A stretch of DNA of 58,913 bases from Nitrospirota bacterium (GCA_015233685.1 JADFXF010000001.1:1-58913), one strand, 5' to 3'; shown: positions 36,601-44,949, counted from the stretch's first letter. Notes: generated by a model from the sequence alone, not told the origin. Made by a program: numbers and translations.

Positions 36601-37419
36601 CACAGCCCACGACCATACGTCTGTCTTCAATGACAGAGCGCCCCTGTTGGCCTGTTCAGGGGAACAAAAGGCCGGGGTCATACCGGATTGGACAGGGTTG
36701 CTCTTTTCACCGTCCTCTTCCACCATCCTGCCATTGTAGTCTGAGACGACCTTGGCGAGGCCAAAGTCCGTCACCTTTGCGGTTCCCTCTGAGGTAATCA
36801 TTATGTTTGCCGGTTTGATGTCTCTGTGGATAAGGCCCTTTTCGTGCGCATACTGAAGGCCCCATGCAATTTGAATGGAAACATCTATGATTTTTTCAAG
36901 CTCAGTTAACTTCCCATCGTGTATCCAGTCGTTTAAATTTCCCCCGTTGACGTACTCGGCAAAGACCCGTGGAATGCCATCAAGCTCCCTGACATAGTAG
37001 CAGCTTACAATGTGCGGATGCAGGCCGAGGTTTACCCATGTCTCAGCCTCCGCCTGAAAGCCCTTTGAGCCGCCAGAGCGCGCAAGCTCTGAGGGCTTTG
37101 GGCTTTTCACGGCAAGGTCAACATTCCAGCCCCTGTGGCGTACCTTGTACACCTTGCCCATACCGCCTTCGCCCAAAAATCCCGTAATCTCGTAGAGATT
37201 AAGTATTACGTCCCCGATGCTCCAGTCACGGCAGCCGCGCTTGTCAATTAAGACACCGCCGGTGGACCCACCGGAGGAGTAGTCAGTGCGCGGCTCTTTG
37301 AACTTTTCGATGCGAAACGTCTTGCCGCACTTCCTGCACTTTGCCGGTTTCCCGATAAACGAGTCAGATACGTTATATTTAGCCCCACAATTGGAACACG
37401 CCGTAAGTATCATCATCAC
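33700..37419 (-). CDS. Hanks-type Ser/Thr kinase with TPR and fourteen WD40 repeats
   Basis: 1239 residues. Order: zinc ribbon (CSNCGAKYNV, KCRKCGKTF), kinase domain about 70-345 (GEGGMGKVYKV, Lys in DLAVKSPK, catalytic HRDIKPANIM, DFGLAKV, PAFCSPEQA), a TPR-like stretch (LLDLGRDEEAEKLWQEAI), then seven WD40 repeats, a helical linker of about 90 residues, and seven more. Fourteen repeats make two seven-bladed propellers. No transmembrane helix is seen, so it is cytoplasmic. It likely phosphorylates proteins that the propellers dock. Third gene of a kinase-phosphatase-kinase operon. Repeat units such as SGSDDKTVKVWD are very alike, implying recent internal duplication. Confidence 0.94.
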   Translation of the reverse strand: MMMILTACSNCGAKYNVSDSFIGKPAKCRKCGKTFRIEKFKEPRTDYSSGGSTGGVLIDKRGCRDWSIGDVILNLYEITGFLGEGGMGKVYKVRHRGWNVDLAVKSPKPSELARSGGSKGFQAEAETWVNLGLHPHIVSCYYVRELDGIPRVFAEYVNGGNLNDWIHDGKLTELEKIIDVSIQIAWGLQYAHEKGLIHRDIKPANIMITSEGTAKVTDFGLAKVVSDYNGRMVEEDGEKSNPVQSGMTPAFCSPEQANRGALSLKTDVWSWAVSILAMFTGEVTWPSGTVAAEALAYHIENQAENPHAFLPPMPPQISGLLQNCLNLNPSQRPDSMQVIAETLIGIYQEITSTPYPRLMPQSNSATADSLNNRAVSLLDLGRDEEAEKLWQEAITIQPHHPQSSYNLGLINWRNAKITDDILIRELEEVQRSHSDDWTPQYLLALVHLERSDCISAINYLENIIATYGNIEEAAAALATAREELPASRRLLRTFTGHMAPVTSVSLSHDGRIALTGSMDKKLRLWDTATGQCVKTLSGHTGGVLAVSITSDARYAISGSDDKTVRVWNISTGSTLYHFRGHSGDVTSVYLSPDGKYPISGSADETIKLWDINSGNYLRSFAGHRGAVTSVAVTNDGQHVISGSLDGTARIWNVQSLKCLHVFKEQNSPINSSCLSKDGNYFIAACADNTLRLWDFRNRQYQKALYGHAEPVLSVVLSWNSRYALSGGQDKTVRLWDLSSKRCLRTFEGHQTPASFIHMSVNGKYFASNGMGNECMFWDLQSEKESYRAPMMLSLVLKSETAFSAMAAYSSELSLARQSLASLDYVKAAGHIRKARSQKGYSRTVEAIDMWTRLYSVFPHKNLAGGWEAFTFKGHDSAVTSVCIDDANRFILSGSMDKTLRIREVRQSSPALAFKGHFEGVKSVCLSADGGYALSGGLDKTVRLWETAKGRLLKTLKGHDARVNAVCITPDGKLAVSGSDDKTVKVWDLFSGSCLKTFKEHSAPVLAVALSLDNRMLLSAGEDCVIKQCEMTTVEFLGLLGTFSGHSATVNSVAISLNGRYAVSGSDDKTAKIWDIASGRNIMNLEGHTARVTSVAFTADAQHVISGSFDSTFRIWSTETGQCLRIFKGHVVGVNAVSISMDGRYAISAYDDSTIKVWVLDWDLIVRNEQQWDEGATSILEKFLAAHTPYVQGTLTRRGSTTDWSEGDLEKLIYMLGCVGYGRADSKFIRKELLRLAGKR

Positions 37420-37453
37420 TCCCTAACATGAACTGATTAAATGGCGGAATAAT

Positions 37454-39256
37454 TTACATTGTTTTATCATTTACAGGGGCATACCAATAATATATGGCCT
37501 CCGTCTCATCTAATCCCTTCAGGTGGTACGAACCTATGGGCATGGCCTTTATTTTCAGGTCAGGACTTAACGTATTCCAAAAGCTCTCTGTCATGAGAAT
37601 AAGTTCACGGCGGTTTGTGTTTATGAGGAATGAGTTTACTTTCTCCTCTTTGTGGCGCAGGTCCTCCACAGAGAACACTGCGTGCGCGTTTCTGCCGGTT
37701 CGCTCTCCTTCCTGAGTAAGGCGAACCGGACCCCAGTGAAGGGCGATGCTTATCTGAACAGGGATTCTTATGTAGCGCTGTATGCCGGGCGAGAGTTTTA
37801 ATGCCGCGCTGATAGCACTATCCGCCGACCCGAATGTGGCGAAGAAACCGTCTCCTGTGCATTTCAGAAAAGGATGTTTTTCATTCTGAAGCACCTTGTC
37901 GAGCATTTGTCCGAGGGCGGAGATGACCTTCACGAGGACTGTGTCGCCCTGTCTGACAATCTTCGTTGAGCCTACGATGTCCACTACGAGCAGGGCCTCC
38001 GTACGTTCTTCAAAAAACTCACTCGGCGGGATCAATATACTCCCCTCTGAGGCATATGCCTCATCAAACAGGCCCTCGGCCTGAGTCCCTGACTCCGACG
38101 GGATTACCCCCAGACGCGTCCTCCCTATGGCAATCCATGACGGCACTGGCAGCGGTTGTACGCCTTTGAAACGATGTCCGTTGAGATATGTCCCGTTTCT
38201 GCTGTCTGTATCCTCTATAACCAATGAATTTTCAACAACCTTAATTATACAGTGTTTACGGGAGACAGTCTTATCCCATTTTAAGGCAAGGTCGTTATCT
38301 GAGCTTCTTCCAATGGAAAAAGACGGGGACTTGACCGGCATACAAAAATTCGATGGCTGCTTGTCTAAATCAACGACAAACGCATAGGGTTGCCGGTCTA
38401 CGGTGTGGGCAGCCAGAGTGCTGCCGCTGTACTGTGCTGCATTGCCCCCGGTAAACTCCACGGTCTCCATAGAGCTGAAATCGTCTTCGCTGGCGTGGCC
38501 TTTAGGGGGCGTGGTGGTGCACTCAACTAACACTACGGTTATGTTATCTATACCACCGGCACCGTTGGCGGCGGCCACCAGCTCATTGCAGGCCGTTTGA
38601 AGATTGCGGTGTTTGTTCAGAATTGCCACTATGGCACTGTCGTCAACCATGCCGGTAAGGCCGTCGCTGCACAACAGGAATTTATCGCCCGGAAGGGTTT
38701 TTGTCACCCTGATGTCCGGCATTACATCGCCCGACATGCCGATACATCGGGTGATTTTCCCTCTGGCGGGGTGTTTCGCCGCCTGTAAAGGGGTAATCTC
38801 CCCTGAGTCTATTAATACCTGCACTACGGAGTGGTCTACGGTCAACTGGGAGAAACCGCCGTTTCTGAGCAGGTACACGCGGCTGTCGCCCATGTGGGCG
38901 ATGAGCGCCAAATCGTCTTTTATAATGGCCAGCACTACGGTTGCCCCCATGCCCGACAGCCCGGCCTTCGATTTGCTAAGCGAACGAACCTGTTCGTTTA
39001 ACTCCGTAAAGGCAAGAGTAACCCCATCTTCGGCCTGAGGAGATTGCAGGTTGCCGATGTTTTTGAGATTCCTCTGAAGAAGGGCGGGAAGGATGTCCAC
39101 TACCATCTTTGATGCCATGTCCCCTGCCGCGTGTCCTCCCATGCCGTCAGACACGATATACAGCCCGTATTCACTGTCAACCGTCCAACTGTCTTCATTT
39201 CTCTTTCTTACGTGTCCTTTGTCTGACAGCCCGGCAAAGATGGTCGCCTTATTCAT
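37454..39256 (-). CDS. PP2C phosphatase - FHA - cyclase-homology fusion protein
   Basis: 600 residues with three domains. PP2C Ser/Thr phosphatase (1-250) with all metal-binding blocks: KRNEDSW, VSDGMGGHAAGDMAS, HMGDSRVYLL, LCSDGLTGMVDD, GIDNITVVLVE. FHA domain (about 300-385): SIGRSSDND, VSRKHC, DSRNGTYLNG, binding phosphothreonine. A class III cyclase-homology domain (about 415-595): LLVVDIVGST and KCTGDGFFATF keep the two metal aspartates and the Lys, but the Asn/Arg catalytic pair is not evident near GRNAHAVFS, so activity is doubtful. The gene overlaps the FHA-kinase upstream by 4 bp and precedes the WD40 kinase. It probably reverses phosphorylation by the two kinases. Confidence 0.92.
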   Translation of the reverse strand: MNKATIFAGLSDKGHVRKRNEDSWTVDSEYGLYIVSDGMGGHAAGDMASKMVVDILPALLQRNLKNIGNLQSPQAEDGVTLAFTELNEQVRSLSKSKAGLSGMGATVVLAIIKDDLALIAHMGDSRVYLLRNGGFSQLTVDHSVVQVLIDSGEITPLQAAKHPARGKITRCIGMSGDVMPDIRVTKTLPGDKFLLCSDGLTGMVDDSAIVAILNKHRNLQTACNELVAAANGAGGIDNITVVLVECTTTPPKGHASEDDFSSMETVEFTGGNAAQYSGSTLAAHTVDRQPYAFVVDLDKQPSNFCMPVKSPSFSIGRSSDNDLALKWDKTVSRKHCIIKVVENSLVIEDTDSRNGTYLNGHRFKGVQPLPVPSWIAIGRTRLGVIPSESGTQAEGLFDEAYASEGSILIPPSEFFEERTEALLVVDIVGSTKIVRQGDTVLVKVISALGQMLDKVLQNEKHPFLKCTGDGFFATFGSADSAISAALKLSPGIQRYIRIPVQISIALHWGPVRLTQEGERTGRNAHAVFSVEDLRHKEEKVNSFLINTNRRELILMTESFWNTLSPDLKIKAMPIGSYHLKGLDETEAIYYWYAPVNDKTM

Positions 39257-40743
39257 AGCGCGTCTTCCAGGGCACGCTTAAATGCCACGGCAGTCTTAAA
39301 CGTTATCTCAGGCCGGTCAACTAAGGCCATGTCTATGACGCCAGCCAGCTTTTCAGGAATCGCAGGGTTCCTCTTTTGAATCGGAACGCAAGAGGTTTGA
39401 AGCACTATATACCATGGGTCCTTTCCCTTTGGGAAGTCCCTTGGGAAACGTCCGGTTAAGAGAAAATAATATGTCGCCGCCATTGCCCACACGTCCGCCT
39501 CCGGCTTTGAGTACTTGAAGTTAATAACCTGTTGTCTTGCCATAAACACGGGAGTGCCGGCGGCGGAACCCGTCCGCGTATAGCCGCTCAGCCCGGCGGC
39601 GTCGAAGGCCTTGCCAAGCCCGAAGTCGGCAATCTTGGCAACACGCCCTTGTGGAGTATCGGTATAAAATATATTCGACGGCTTAATATCCCTGTGGACA
39701 AGACCGTTTATTGTAATTATGCGGCCATCTGTGAGTTTAATATTTGGAATTTCAATGTTATGGGCGTATATCAACCCGTCAAGCGCCTGCAATATGATGC
39801 GCGTGGCCTCGTCAACCGTCATCTTCCCGCCCTGCCGCGCCATTATCTTATCCACACTTCCACCCTCGCAGTACTCCAGCGTAAAGTAAAACGTGCCCTG
39901 AGAGTTTCCATAGTCAAGCAGTCCCACCACGTTGGGATGTTTCAGGTGTTTGGTGTTTTCCACTTCCCGTAAGAACATCTCCCTTGCGCGGTCATTTACG
40001 GCGGCGCTTGAGAGCATGACCTTCAGGGCTACTTTAAGCCCCGTGCCCACCTGTTCCGCTAAGTACACGGCACCCATGCCGCCCTTGCCAAGCTCACTGA
40101 TTATCTTATATCCTTTTATGCTTACAGTGTCGTCTTCCTCTTCCTGTTTTATTAACTGCAGGGGATTTTCAACACAAGCGGCACACAATATGCTGCTGTC
40201 GTCCAGGTCAGCGGAGAATTCTCTGCCGCAGTTGGTGCAGTGTTTTACATCTGCCGCGGCTTCTTTCTTAACCGCGGCGGCGGTTTCTTTGCCCTTACAC
40301 TCTGCGCATACATACGAACCACCTCCGGGTAAAGTCTCCCCTTCACCTGCCTCTTTCAAACAAACTGAACACGTCAAAGGAACAGAGACAGAGACACGAA
40401 ACACTGTCATGCCGAGCCTTATAGTGTCACCGTCTTTGAGATCATACTCAGGGAATTTTGCCTTTAGCGCCTCTTTATGTGCTATATTTCTATCGCGCTG
40501 CCCTATTTTCTTACCGTTTACGAATGTGCCATTGAGGCTTCCAAAGTCACGAACCCTCATGCCCGGCGGGTTTATGTCAAGCAGACAGTGGTGGCGGGAT
40601 ATTGTGCTATGGTCTTTGTCATCAGGAAGGCGCGGGTAACAGTCAACGCCACGCCCGACGATGCACGTGGTACGTTCTGTAAAAATATACTCCTTCCCCT
40701 TTAACGACCCATCTGTGACCTTAAGAACTATTTTAGCTGGCAA
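39253..40743 (-). CDS. FHA-domain Ser/Thr protein kinase
   Basis: 496 residues. N-terminal FHA domain (CIVGRGVDCYPRLPDD, STISRHHC, GSLNGTFVNG), a zinc-ribbon pair (CSVCLKEAG, CAECKG, CTNCGREFS, CAAC), and a Hanks kinase from about residue 210: ELGKGGMGAVYLAE, Lys in VALKVML, HRDIKPSNIFYT, DFGLGKA, GTPVFMARQQ. No membrane helix. The likely start is TTG 40743, 9 bases after TGAGGT. First gene of the phospho-signalling operon, with a promoter at 40837-40866. It may autophosphorylate and recruit partners through FHA. Confidence 0.93.
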   Translation of the reverse strand: MPAKIVLKVTDGSLKGKEYIFTERTTCIVGRGVDCYPRLPDDKDHSTISRHHCLLDINPPGMRVRDFGSLNGTFVNGKKIGQRDRNIAHKEALKAKFPEYDLKDGDTIRLGMTVFRVSVSVPLTCSVCLKEAGEGETLPGGGSYVCAECKGKETAAAVKKEAAADVKHCTNCGREFSADLDDSSILCAACVENPLQLIKQEEEDDTVSIKGYKIISELGKGGMGAVYLAEQVGTGLKVALKVMLSSAAVNDRAREMFLREVENTKHLKHPNVVGLLDYGNSQGTFYFTLEYCEGGSVDKIMARQGGKMTVDEATRIILQALDGLIYAHNIEIPNIKLTDGRIITINGLVHRDIKPSNIFYTDTPQGRVAKIADFGLGKAFDAAGLSGYTRTGSAAGTPVFMARQQVINFKYSKPEADVWAMAATYYFLLTGRFPRDFPKGKDPWYIVLQTSCVPIQKRNPAIPEKLAGVIDMALVDRPEITFKTAVAFKRALEDAL

Positions 40744-40836
40744 GGCTCAATAACCTCAGTCATATCTCCGCCATACCGAACGCACCCTGCGCCGGACACA
40801 TCATACACACCCTAAATGGCCGCTTTTGCAGTTACC

Positions 40837-40866
40837 ACTATAACAGAGCGATTTAAATATTGTCAA
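40837..40866 (-). promoter_or_regulatory. Sigma-70-like promoter of the kinase-phosphatase operon
   Basis: On the minus strand, TTGACA (40866-40861) and TATAGT (40842-40837), spacer 18 bp. The leader to TTG 40743 is about 85 nt. Confidence 0.6.
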
Positions 40867-41215
40867 TGCCGCGAATTAACCTAAATCCACCATCAAAATG
40901 AGCTGAGGGATCAGTTTTGGTTTTTTGAGAGATTTTGGCAAGTCTCCATCTCACATCCACCCTTGCGAGGAGATTTAAAAAGCCCTCACGCCCCAAAAAA
41001 CCTATGAATTTACCTTAATGGACGCAACCCTCCTAACGCCGTCATCCCTGATTTGCTTTCATCATTGCCGTATTCATATTTTAATATCCCTTGTACCATA
41101 ATAGTTCCGGTGTTAGTTTTTTGTGTCGAAACTTATTCTAACATCCCGTGTTCTCGGGTAACAACAAGGTTCCTTATTCTTTTGATGGTGTATCAGGGTC
41201 TCTATAATCCACACA
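40867..41215. other. Intergenic spacer between cbiO and the kinase operon
   Basis: No supported ORF, RNA or clear terminator for the cbi operon was found. The sequence is of mixed composition without obvious repeats. Confidence 0.4.
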
Positions 41216-42031
41216 CTATTCCAGCCTTCTAATCAGTTCATCCCTGAAACGCGGCACATTTCCTCCTTCTTTCAATAATCCCCGTCTGATAAGACACTCA
41301 TATACGTCAAGGACTATCGGCTTATAGAGCAACGACGAGTTGAGCAATTTTTCGTCTGAGAATATTTCTATCGGCGTGCCGACTCCTGTTACAGCGCCTT
41401 CCTTCATAACAATAACGCGGTCAGCCCACTCGTAGGCCAGGTCTATGTCGTGGGTTGACATTATCAGCGTCACTCCCCGGGCGTTAAGCGTTGAAAATAT
41501 CTGAATAACCTGTCCCCTGTGGACATGATCAAGACCGGCAATCGGCTCGTCCAACACAAGTACCTTCGGCTCCATCGCTATGACACCGGCAATAGCGGCA
41601 AGTTTCTTCTGCCCGTGGCTTAGAAAGTGCGTAGGGCGCTCCTTTAGTTCATAAATCCCGCAGGCGTTCAGCGAATCATCAACCCGTCTTTTTACTTCCC
41701 TGATAGATAAGCCTAAGTTCATCGGGCCAAAGGATACATCCTCTGCAACGGTGGCCGAAAATAGCTGAACCTCCGGGTCCTGAAATACCGCGCCGACGCG
41801 CCTCCTTAGATTAGACAGCGCCTTGCGTTCATATGTAATTTCCACGCCGTCAAAGAGAATCTTCCCGCTCAAGGGCCGCAATATCCCATTTAAATGAAGC
41901 AAAAACGTCGTCTTACCGGCACCGTTTGCCCCTAACAGCGCATACTTCAATCCTCTTTCAATACGCAGCGAAACATTATTCAGGGCGGTAACGCTGTCAT
42001 ACTTAAAAGTAATGCCTTTTGCTTCTATCAT
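41216..42031 (-). CDS. cbiO: Cobalt ECF transporter ATPase CbiO
   Basis: 271 residues. ABC ATPase driving cobalt uptake through CbiMNQO. Walker A LGANGAGKTTFLLHL, Q-loop AVFQDPEVQLFS, signature FLSHGQKKLAAIAG (a His instead of the usual Gly), Walker B VLVLDEPIAGLD and the H-loop in MSTHDID. Overlaps cbiQ by 4 bp. Last gene of the riboswitch-controlled operon. Confidence 0.95.
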   Translation of the reverse strand: MIEAKGITFKYDSVTALNNVSLRIERGLKYALLGANGAGKTTFLLHLNGILRPLSGKILFDGVEITYERKALSNLRRRVGAVFQDPEVQLFSATVAEDVSFGPMNLGLSIREVKRRVDDSLNACGIYELKERPTHFLSHGQKKLAAIAGVIAMEPKVLVLDEPIAGLDHVHRGQVIQIFSTLNARGVTLIMSTHDIDLAYEWADRVIVMKEGAVTGVGTPIEIFSDEKLLNSSLLYKPIVLDVYECLIRRGLLKEGGNVPRFRDELIRRLE

Positions 42032-42720
42032 CCTGAGCCTATTGCGATTAAAAAAATGTCAATAACGGTGATTGCGGCGATATTGGCCGCTGAAGATTTA
42101 AAAACTCTTTGCATGACATTCAGCTCGCCGGTGAATCCACGCGATTCAAGGGCTGTGTTCAGGTAGTCCGCCTGCCTGAGCATTCGCACAAACAGGCTGG
42201 AAATCAATATCCCCATTGAACGATACGAGTTTTTTATTCCATCATAACCCAAACGCGAAGACTGCGCGGTGCGTGTCTTTTGCGTAATATCCATAAATAC
42301 AAAGATAAACCTGTATGTCAGGCCCATCAACTCAATGATAATTGAAGGCATGCGGACTTTCCTGAGTACCGGCAATATATCGGCGGCGGGGGTTGTCAGA
42401 ATCAAAAAATAAAAACAGGAAATTGCGGCAAACGCCCGAAAAAATACAAACATCGCACCATGTAAATCTATGGCTTTATACGCGATAGCGGCACTCCCCA
42501 GGAAAACAAAGACAAACGCCTTAAACATAATTCCCACATAATACCCAAGGGGAATCCTCGCCAGAAATAAAACCGCCCCTGCCATTATCATAAAAACCAT
42601 TAAATGTACCACCGTTGAGCCGCTGATTAAAGTTATCACCATACATGAGAATGAAAATACGAGCTTCTCAACCGGATGAACGTCCCGGAGGGCATTAGAA
42701 TAGGCGAATCTATCCGGCAT
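42028..42720 (-). CDS. cbiQ: Cobalt ECF transporter transmembrane subunit CbiQ
   Basis: 230 residues, about five membrane helices. The coupling region MGILISSLFVRMLRQADYLN with ALESRGFTGEL is the family hallmark (the Ala-Arg-Gly motifs that dock the ATPase). N-terminal DVHPVEKLVFSF. It sits in the inner membrane between CbiM/N and CbiO. Nine bp separate it from cbiN and it overlaps cbiO by 4 bp. Confidence 0.93.
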   Translation of the reverse strand: MPDRFAYSNALRDVHPVEKLVFSFSCMVITLISGSTVVHLMVFMIMAGAVLFLARIPLGYYVGIMFKAFVFVFLGSAAIAYKAIDLHGAMFVFFRAFAAISCFYFLILTTPAADILPVLRKVRMPSIIIELMGLTYRFIFVFMDITQKTRTAQSSRLGYDGIKNSYRSMGILISSLFVRMLRQADYLNTALESRGFTGELNVMQRVFKSSAANIAAITVIDIFLIAIGSG

Positions 42721-42729
42721 CGTTGTAAG

Positions 42730-42999
42730 TTAGCGCTTCCTTCGTTTACGCATGATATAAAAAAAGATAAACCCCGCCCCTATGGATGCCTGAAACACGA
42801 AGAGAATCGTTTCAGTTGCCTTATTCGGACTCCAAAGCGGTTCAACCCACCGCACATAACCAGAGTTGATATCCTTTATGGCCAACTCCGCCTTGTCGTC
42901 GGTGCCCATCACATCGGAGGACGTCATACTAATCAAGGCCGGAGCCAAAGCGATTAAAATAAATAATATAACCAACGAGATATTTCTTCTCGTAAACAT
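42730..42999 (-). CDS. cbiN: Cobalt transport accessory protein CbiN
   Basis: 89 residues with two membrane helices flanking a periplasmic loop. The loop has the family pattern GTDDKAELAI...YVRWVEPLWSPN; the second helix is FVFQASIGAGFIFFYIM. It assists CbiM in cobalt loading. Its ATG directly follows the cbiM stop. Confidence 0.88.
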   Translation of the reverse strand: MFTRRNISLVILFILIALAPALISMTSSDVMGTDDKAELAIKDINSGYVRWVEPLWSPNKATETILFVFQASIGAGFIFFYIMRKRRKR

Positions 43000-43737
43000 T
43001 CAGGCCTCCCCTCTTGATAGAATTTTGAGTTCTTCGGCGCTATTGGCAGTTAAGTAATTATATACCAATACGGTTAAAATCCCCTCAGCGATGGCGATAG
43101 GCACCTGAGTTACGGCAAATACGGCCAAAAATTTTATAAATGAACCGTATATCCCGCTGCCAGCAGATGGAAACGCCAGCGCAAGCTGAAACGCCGTAAC
43201 AACGTATGTAGCCAAATCCCCCAACGCCGCCGCTAAAAACACAGAAAGCCAGACAGGGACCTTCGCCTTTTTTAATGAAGTATACAAAACATAAGAGACT
43301 ATCGGCCCAACAACCGCCATAGAAAACACATTGGCGCCAAAGGTCGAAATCCCCCCGTGGGCAAGCAACAGCGCCTGAAATATCAGGACAATCCCGCCAA
43401 GAACACTCATCACCGCCGGGCCAAAAACAATCGCGCCAAGCCCAACCCCCGTCGGATGTGAACAGCTCCCCATCACCGAGGGAATCTTCATAGCCGACAG
43501 AACAAATACAAACGCGCCGCAAAGCCCAAGCAACAATTTCAATTTCGTGTTATCCCGCGTCGCCCTCCTGACCATCATAACCCCGTAAATCAAAAATGGA
43601 ATCGAACAAATATACCAAAACGCACACCAGTTGAAAGGTAAAAAACCCTCCATAATGTGCATGGCATAGGCAGACTGAGGGATAAGAATCAGCAACGCCG
43701 CTACCGCGCCAACATATCTAAAAATAAACATCTTCAT
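43000..43737 (-). CDS. cbiM: Cobalt ECF transporter substrate-binding component CbiM
   Basis: About 245 residues. ATG 43737 is chosen: it lies one base after the cbiK stop and gives a signal-like N-terminus (MKMFIFRYVGAVAALLILIP) that, after cleavage near QSAYA, exposes MHIMEGFLP. In the family the new Met-His N-terminus binds Co2+. The longer open frame to 43947 runs antisense-free into cbiK and is unlikely. Conserved MGSCSHPTGVGLGAI follows. Confidence 0.95.
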   Translation of the reverse strand: MKMFIFRYVGAVAALLILIPQSAYAMHIMEGFLPFNWCAFWYICSIPFLIYGVMMVRRATRDNTKLKLLLGLCGAFVFVLSAMKIPSVMGSCSHPTGVGLGAIVFGPAVMSVLGGIVLIFQALLLAHGGISTFGANVFSMAVVGPIVSYVLYTSLKKAKVPVWLSVFLAAALGDLATYVVTAFQLALAFPSAGSGIYGSFIKFLAVFAVTQVPIAIAEGILTVLVYNYLTANSAEELKILSRGEA

Positions 43738-43738
43738 T

Positions 43739-44563
43739 CTAATAATAATAGAGCAAATTAAATGCCCGTTCAATGCGGTTAATAAAGGCCCTGCGCACCT
43801 CTTCGTAAAACCCCAGGGATTTAATAAAGCTGCCGCCCTCATGTGCAACGCTGAGGTAGTCAACCTCAAGGCCAAGGGATTCCAACTCCGCCCTGAGACT
43901 CTGCGCTTCGCCCAATAAGTCTTTCTCCACATGCAGGCCAGAGACATACAGCAGAGGAATCAGCCTCGCCCTCTTAGCCTGTGGTGCGGCAGAGGCAATC
44001 TTCCCAAGCAAGATGTCCAACGATGGCATCCCGTCAATAGTGGCAAAAAAACAATTCTGAAATTTTTGCGTTAAATAGCGGTCAAGCCCCTGATAAAGGA
44101 TATTCGCGGGGTCAGCACAAAGTGGCGTACCATGAGCCACAGTAATGTTGATACCATCAGGGATGAAGTCCCGTGCGATAACAGACATAACCTCAACAAC
44201 GAACTGCCACCTATGAAGCAGTGTCTCACCCATAGCAATACGCAGACCGGGGAAATTAACACACATCTCCATAAGTTCCTGATACTCGGTACCGGGGACA
44301 ATTTGAAGCGGCTGGACAACGGCCTTTCTGTAACCCTGCCCTTCCAGTGAGGCGAGCGCCTGAAGGACGCCCGGTGCGCCGGTCTTCTCTCTGACGATTT
44401 CAGATGTATATGCCCACATGATATGCGTCTCAGGAAAGTGAGCCCGAACGTCGGAGTCGAATATATCGTACACCGCCCTGCCCCTTGAAGTCGTACCGAA
44501 CACGGCGATAACCAGGGCGGGGGATTCCCTGAGATTTCGTTTCTTCAGCTTTCTCTCTTTCAT
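43739..44563 (-). CDS. cbiK: Anaerobic sirohydrochlorin cobaltochelatase CbiK
   Basis: 274 residues. Inserts Co2+ into sirohydrochlorin at the start of the anaerobic B12 route. Metal/substrate histidines occur in TVAHGTPLCA and YVSGLHVEKD; IAVFGTTSRGRAVYDIF and VQPLQIVPGTEY are family blocks. No signal peptide, unlike some periplasmic Desulfovibrio forms. First gene behind the cobalamin riboswitch. The same sirohydrochlorin pool also feeds siroheme for DsrAB. Confidence 0.93.
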   Translation of the reverse strand: MKERKLKKRNLRESPALVIAVFGTTSRGRAVYDIFDSDVRAHFPETHIMWAYTSEIVREKTGAPGVLQALASLEGQGYRKAVVQPLQIVPGTEYQELMEMCVNFPGLRIAMGETLLHRWQFVVEVMSVIARDFIPDGINITVAHGTPLCADPANILYQGLDRYLTQKFQNCFFATIDGMPSLDILLGKIASAAPQAKRARLIPLLYVSGLHVEKDLLGEAQSLRAELESLGLEVDYLSVAHEGGSFIKSLGFYEEVRRAFINRIERAFNLLYYY

Positions 44564-44621
44564 AGCAGAAAAAACGCCAAACTTGTGCTAATTATTTGCA
44601 TACACCAAGACATAGGCCATC

Positions 44622-44812
44622 CACCCTCGTGATTTCACTGGACAGGTCTTCCGGCTCAGGGCACACCTACTAACCCGCCTTCCCAAGACATATCACTCAC
44701 ACACACCCGGCAAGAGACAATCTCAGTGGCAAATATACAGGGTTTTCGTTCCCATCACGGCTGCGGGGCAGCGGAAGTCTCACACTTCTCTTCCCTTATA
44801 TCCAGCTAAACT
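44622..44812 (-). promoter_or_regulatory. Cobalamin (B12) riboswitch
   Basis: Read on the minus strand, the leader of cbiK shows the class hallmarks in order: a GTGAGACTTCCGCTGCCCCG segment, CAGCCGTGATGGGAACGA, the GCCACTG box, GGGAAGGCGGG with AGTAGG, and GAGCCGGAAGACCTG. The last part (GGTGGAT near 44621) may belong to the expression platform. It should shut down cbiKMNQO when adenosyl- or hydroxo-cobalamin is plentiful. Confidence 0.93.
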
Positions 44813-44887
44813 TAAATACTAACAAGAAGATAACACGACAGGCAGTGTAAAATCAACGCCGATTTTTTTGATGAGCAATAATTTCTG

Positions 44888-44916
44888 TTGCATTTAACAT
44901 CTGCACTTGTTATAAT
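44888..44916 (+). promoter_or_regulatory. Sigma-70-like promoter of the dual-CXXC gene and rpsT
   Basis: TTGCAT at 44888-44893 and a perfect TATAAT at 44911-44916, 17 bp apart. Transcription would start near 44923. Confidence 0.7.
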
Positions 44917-44949
44917 CACAGGTAGTGCTCGGCAATTGAGGAGGCTTGT

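Noticed and set aside
43738-43947. N-terminal extension of cbiM into cbiK
   Set aside because: It overlaps the conserved end of cbiK in another frame and would hide the signal peptide needed to expose Met-His.
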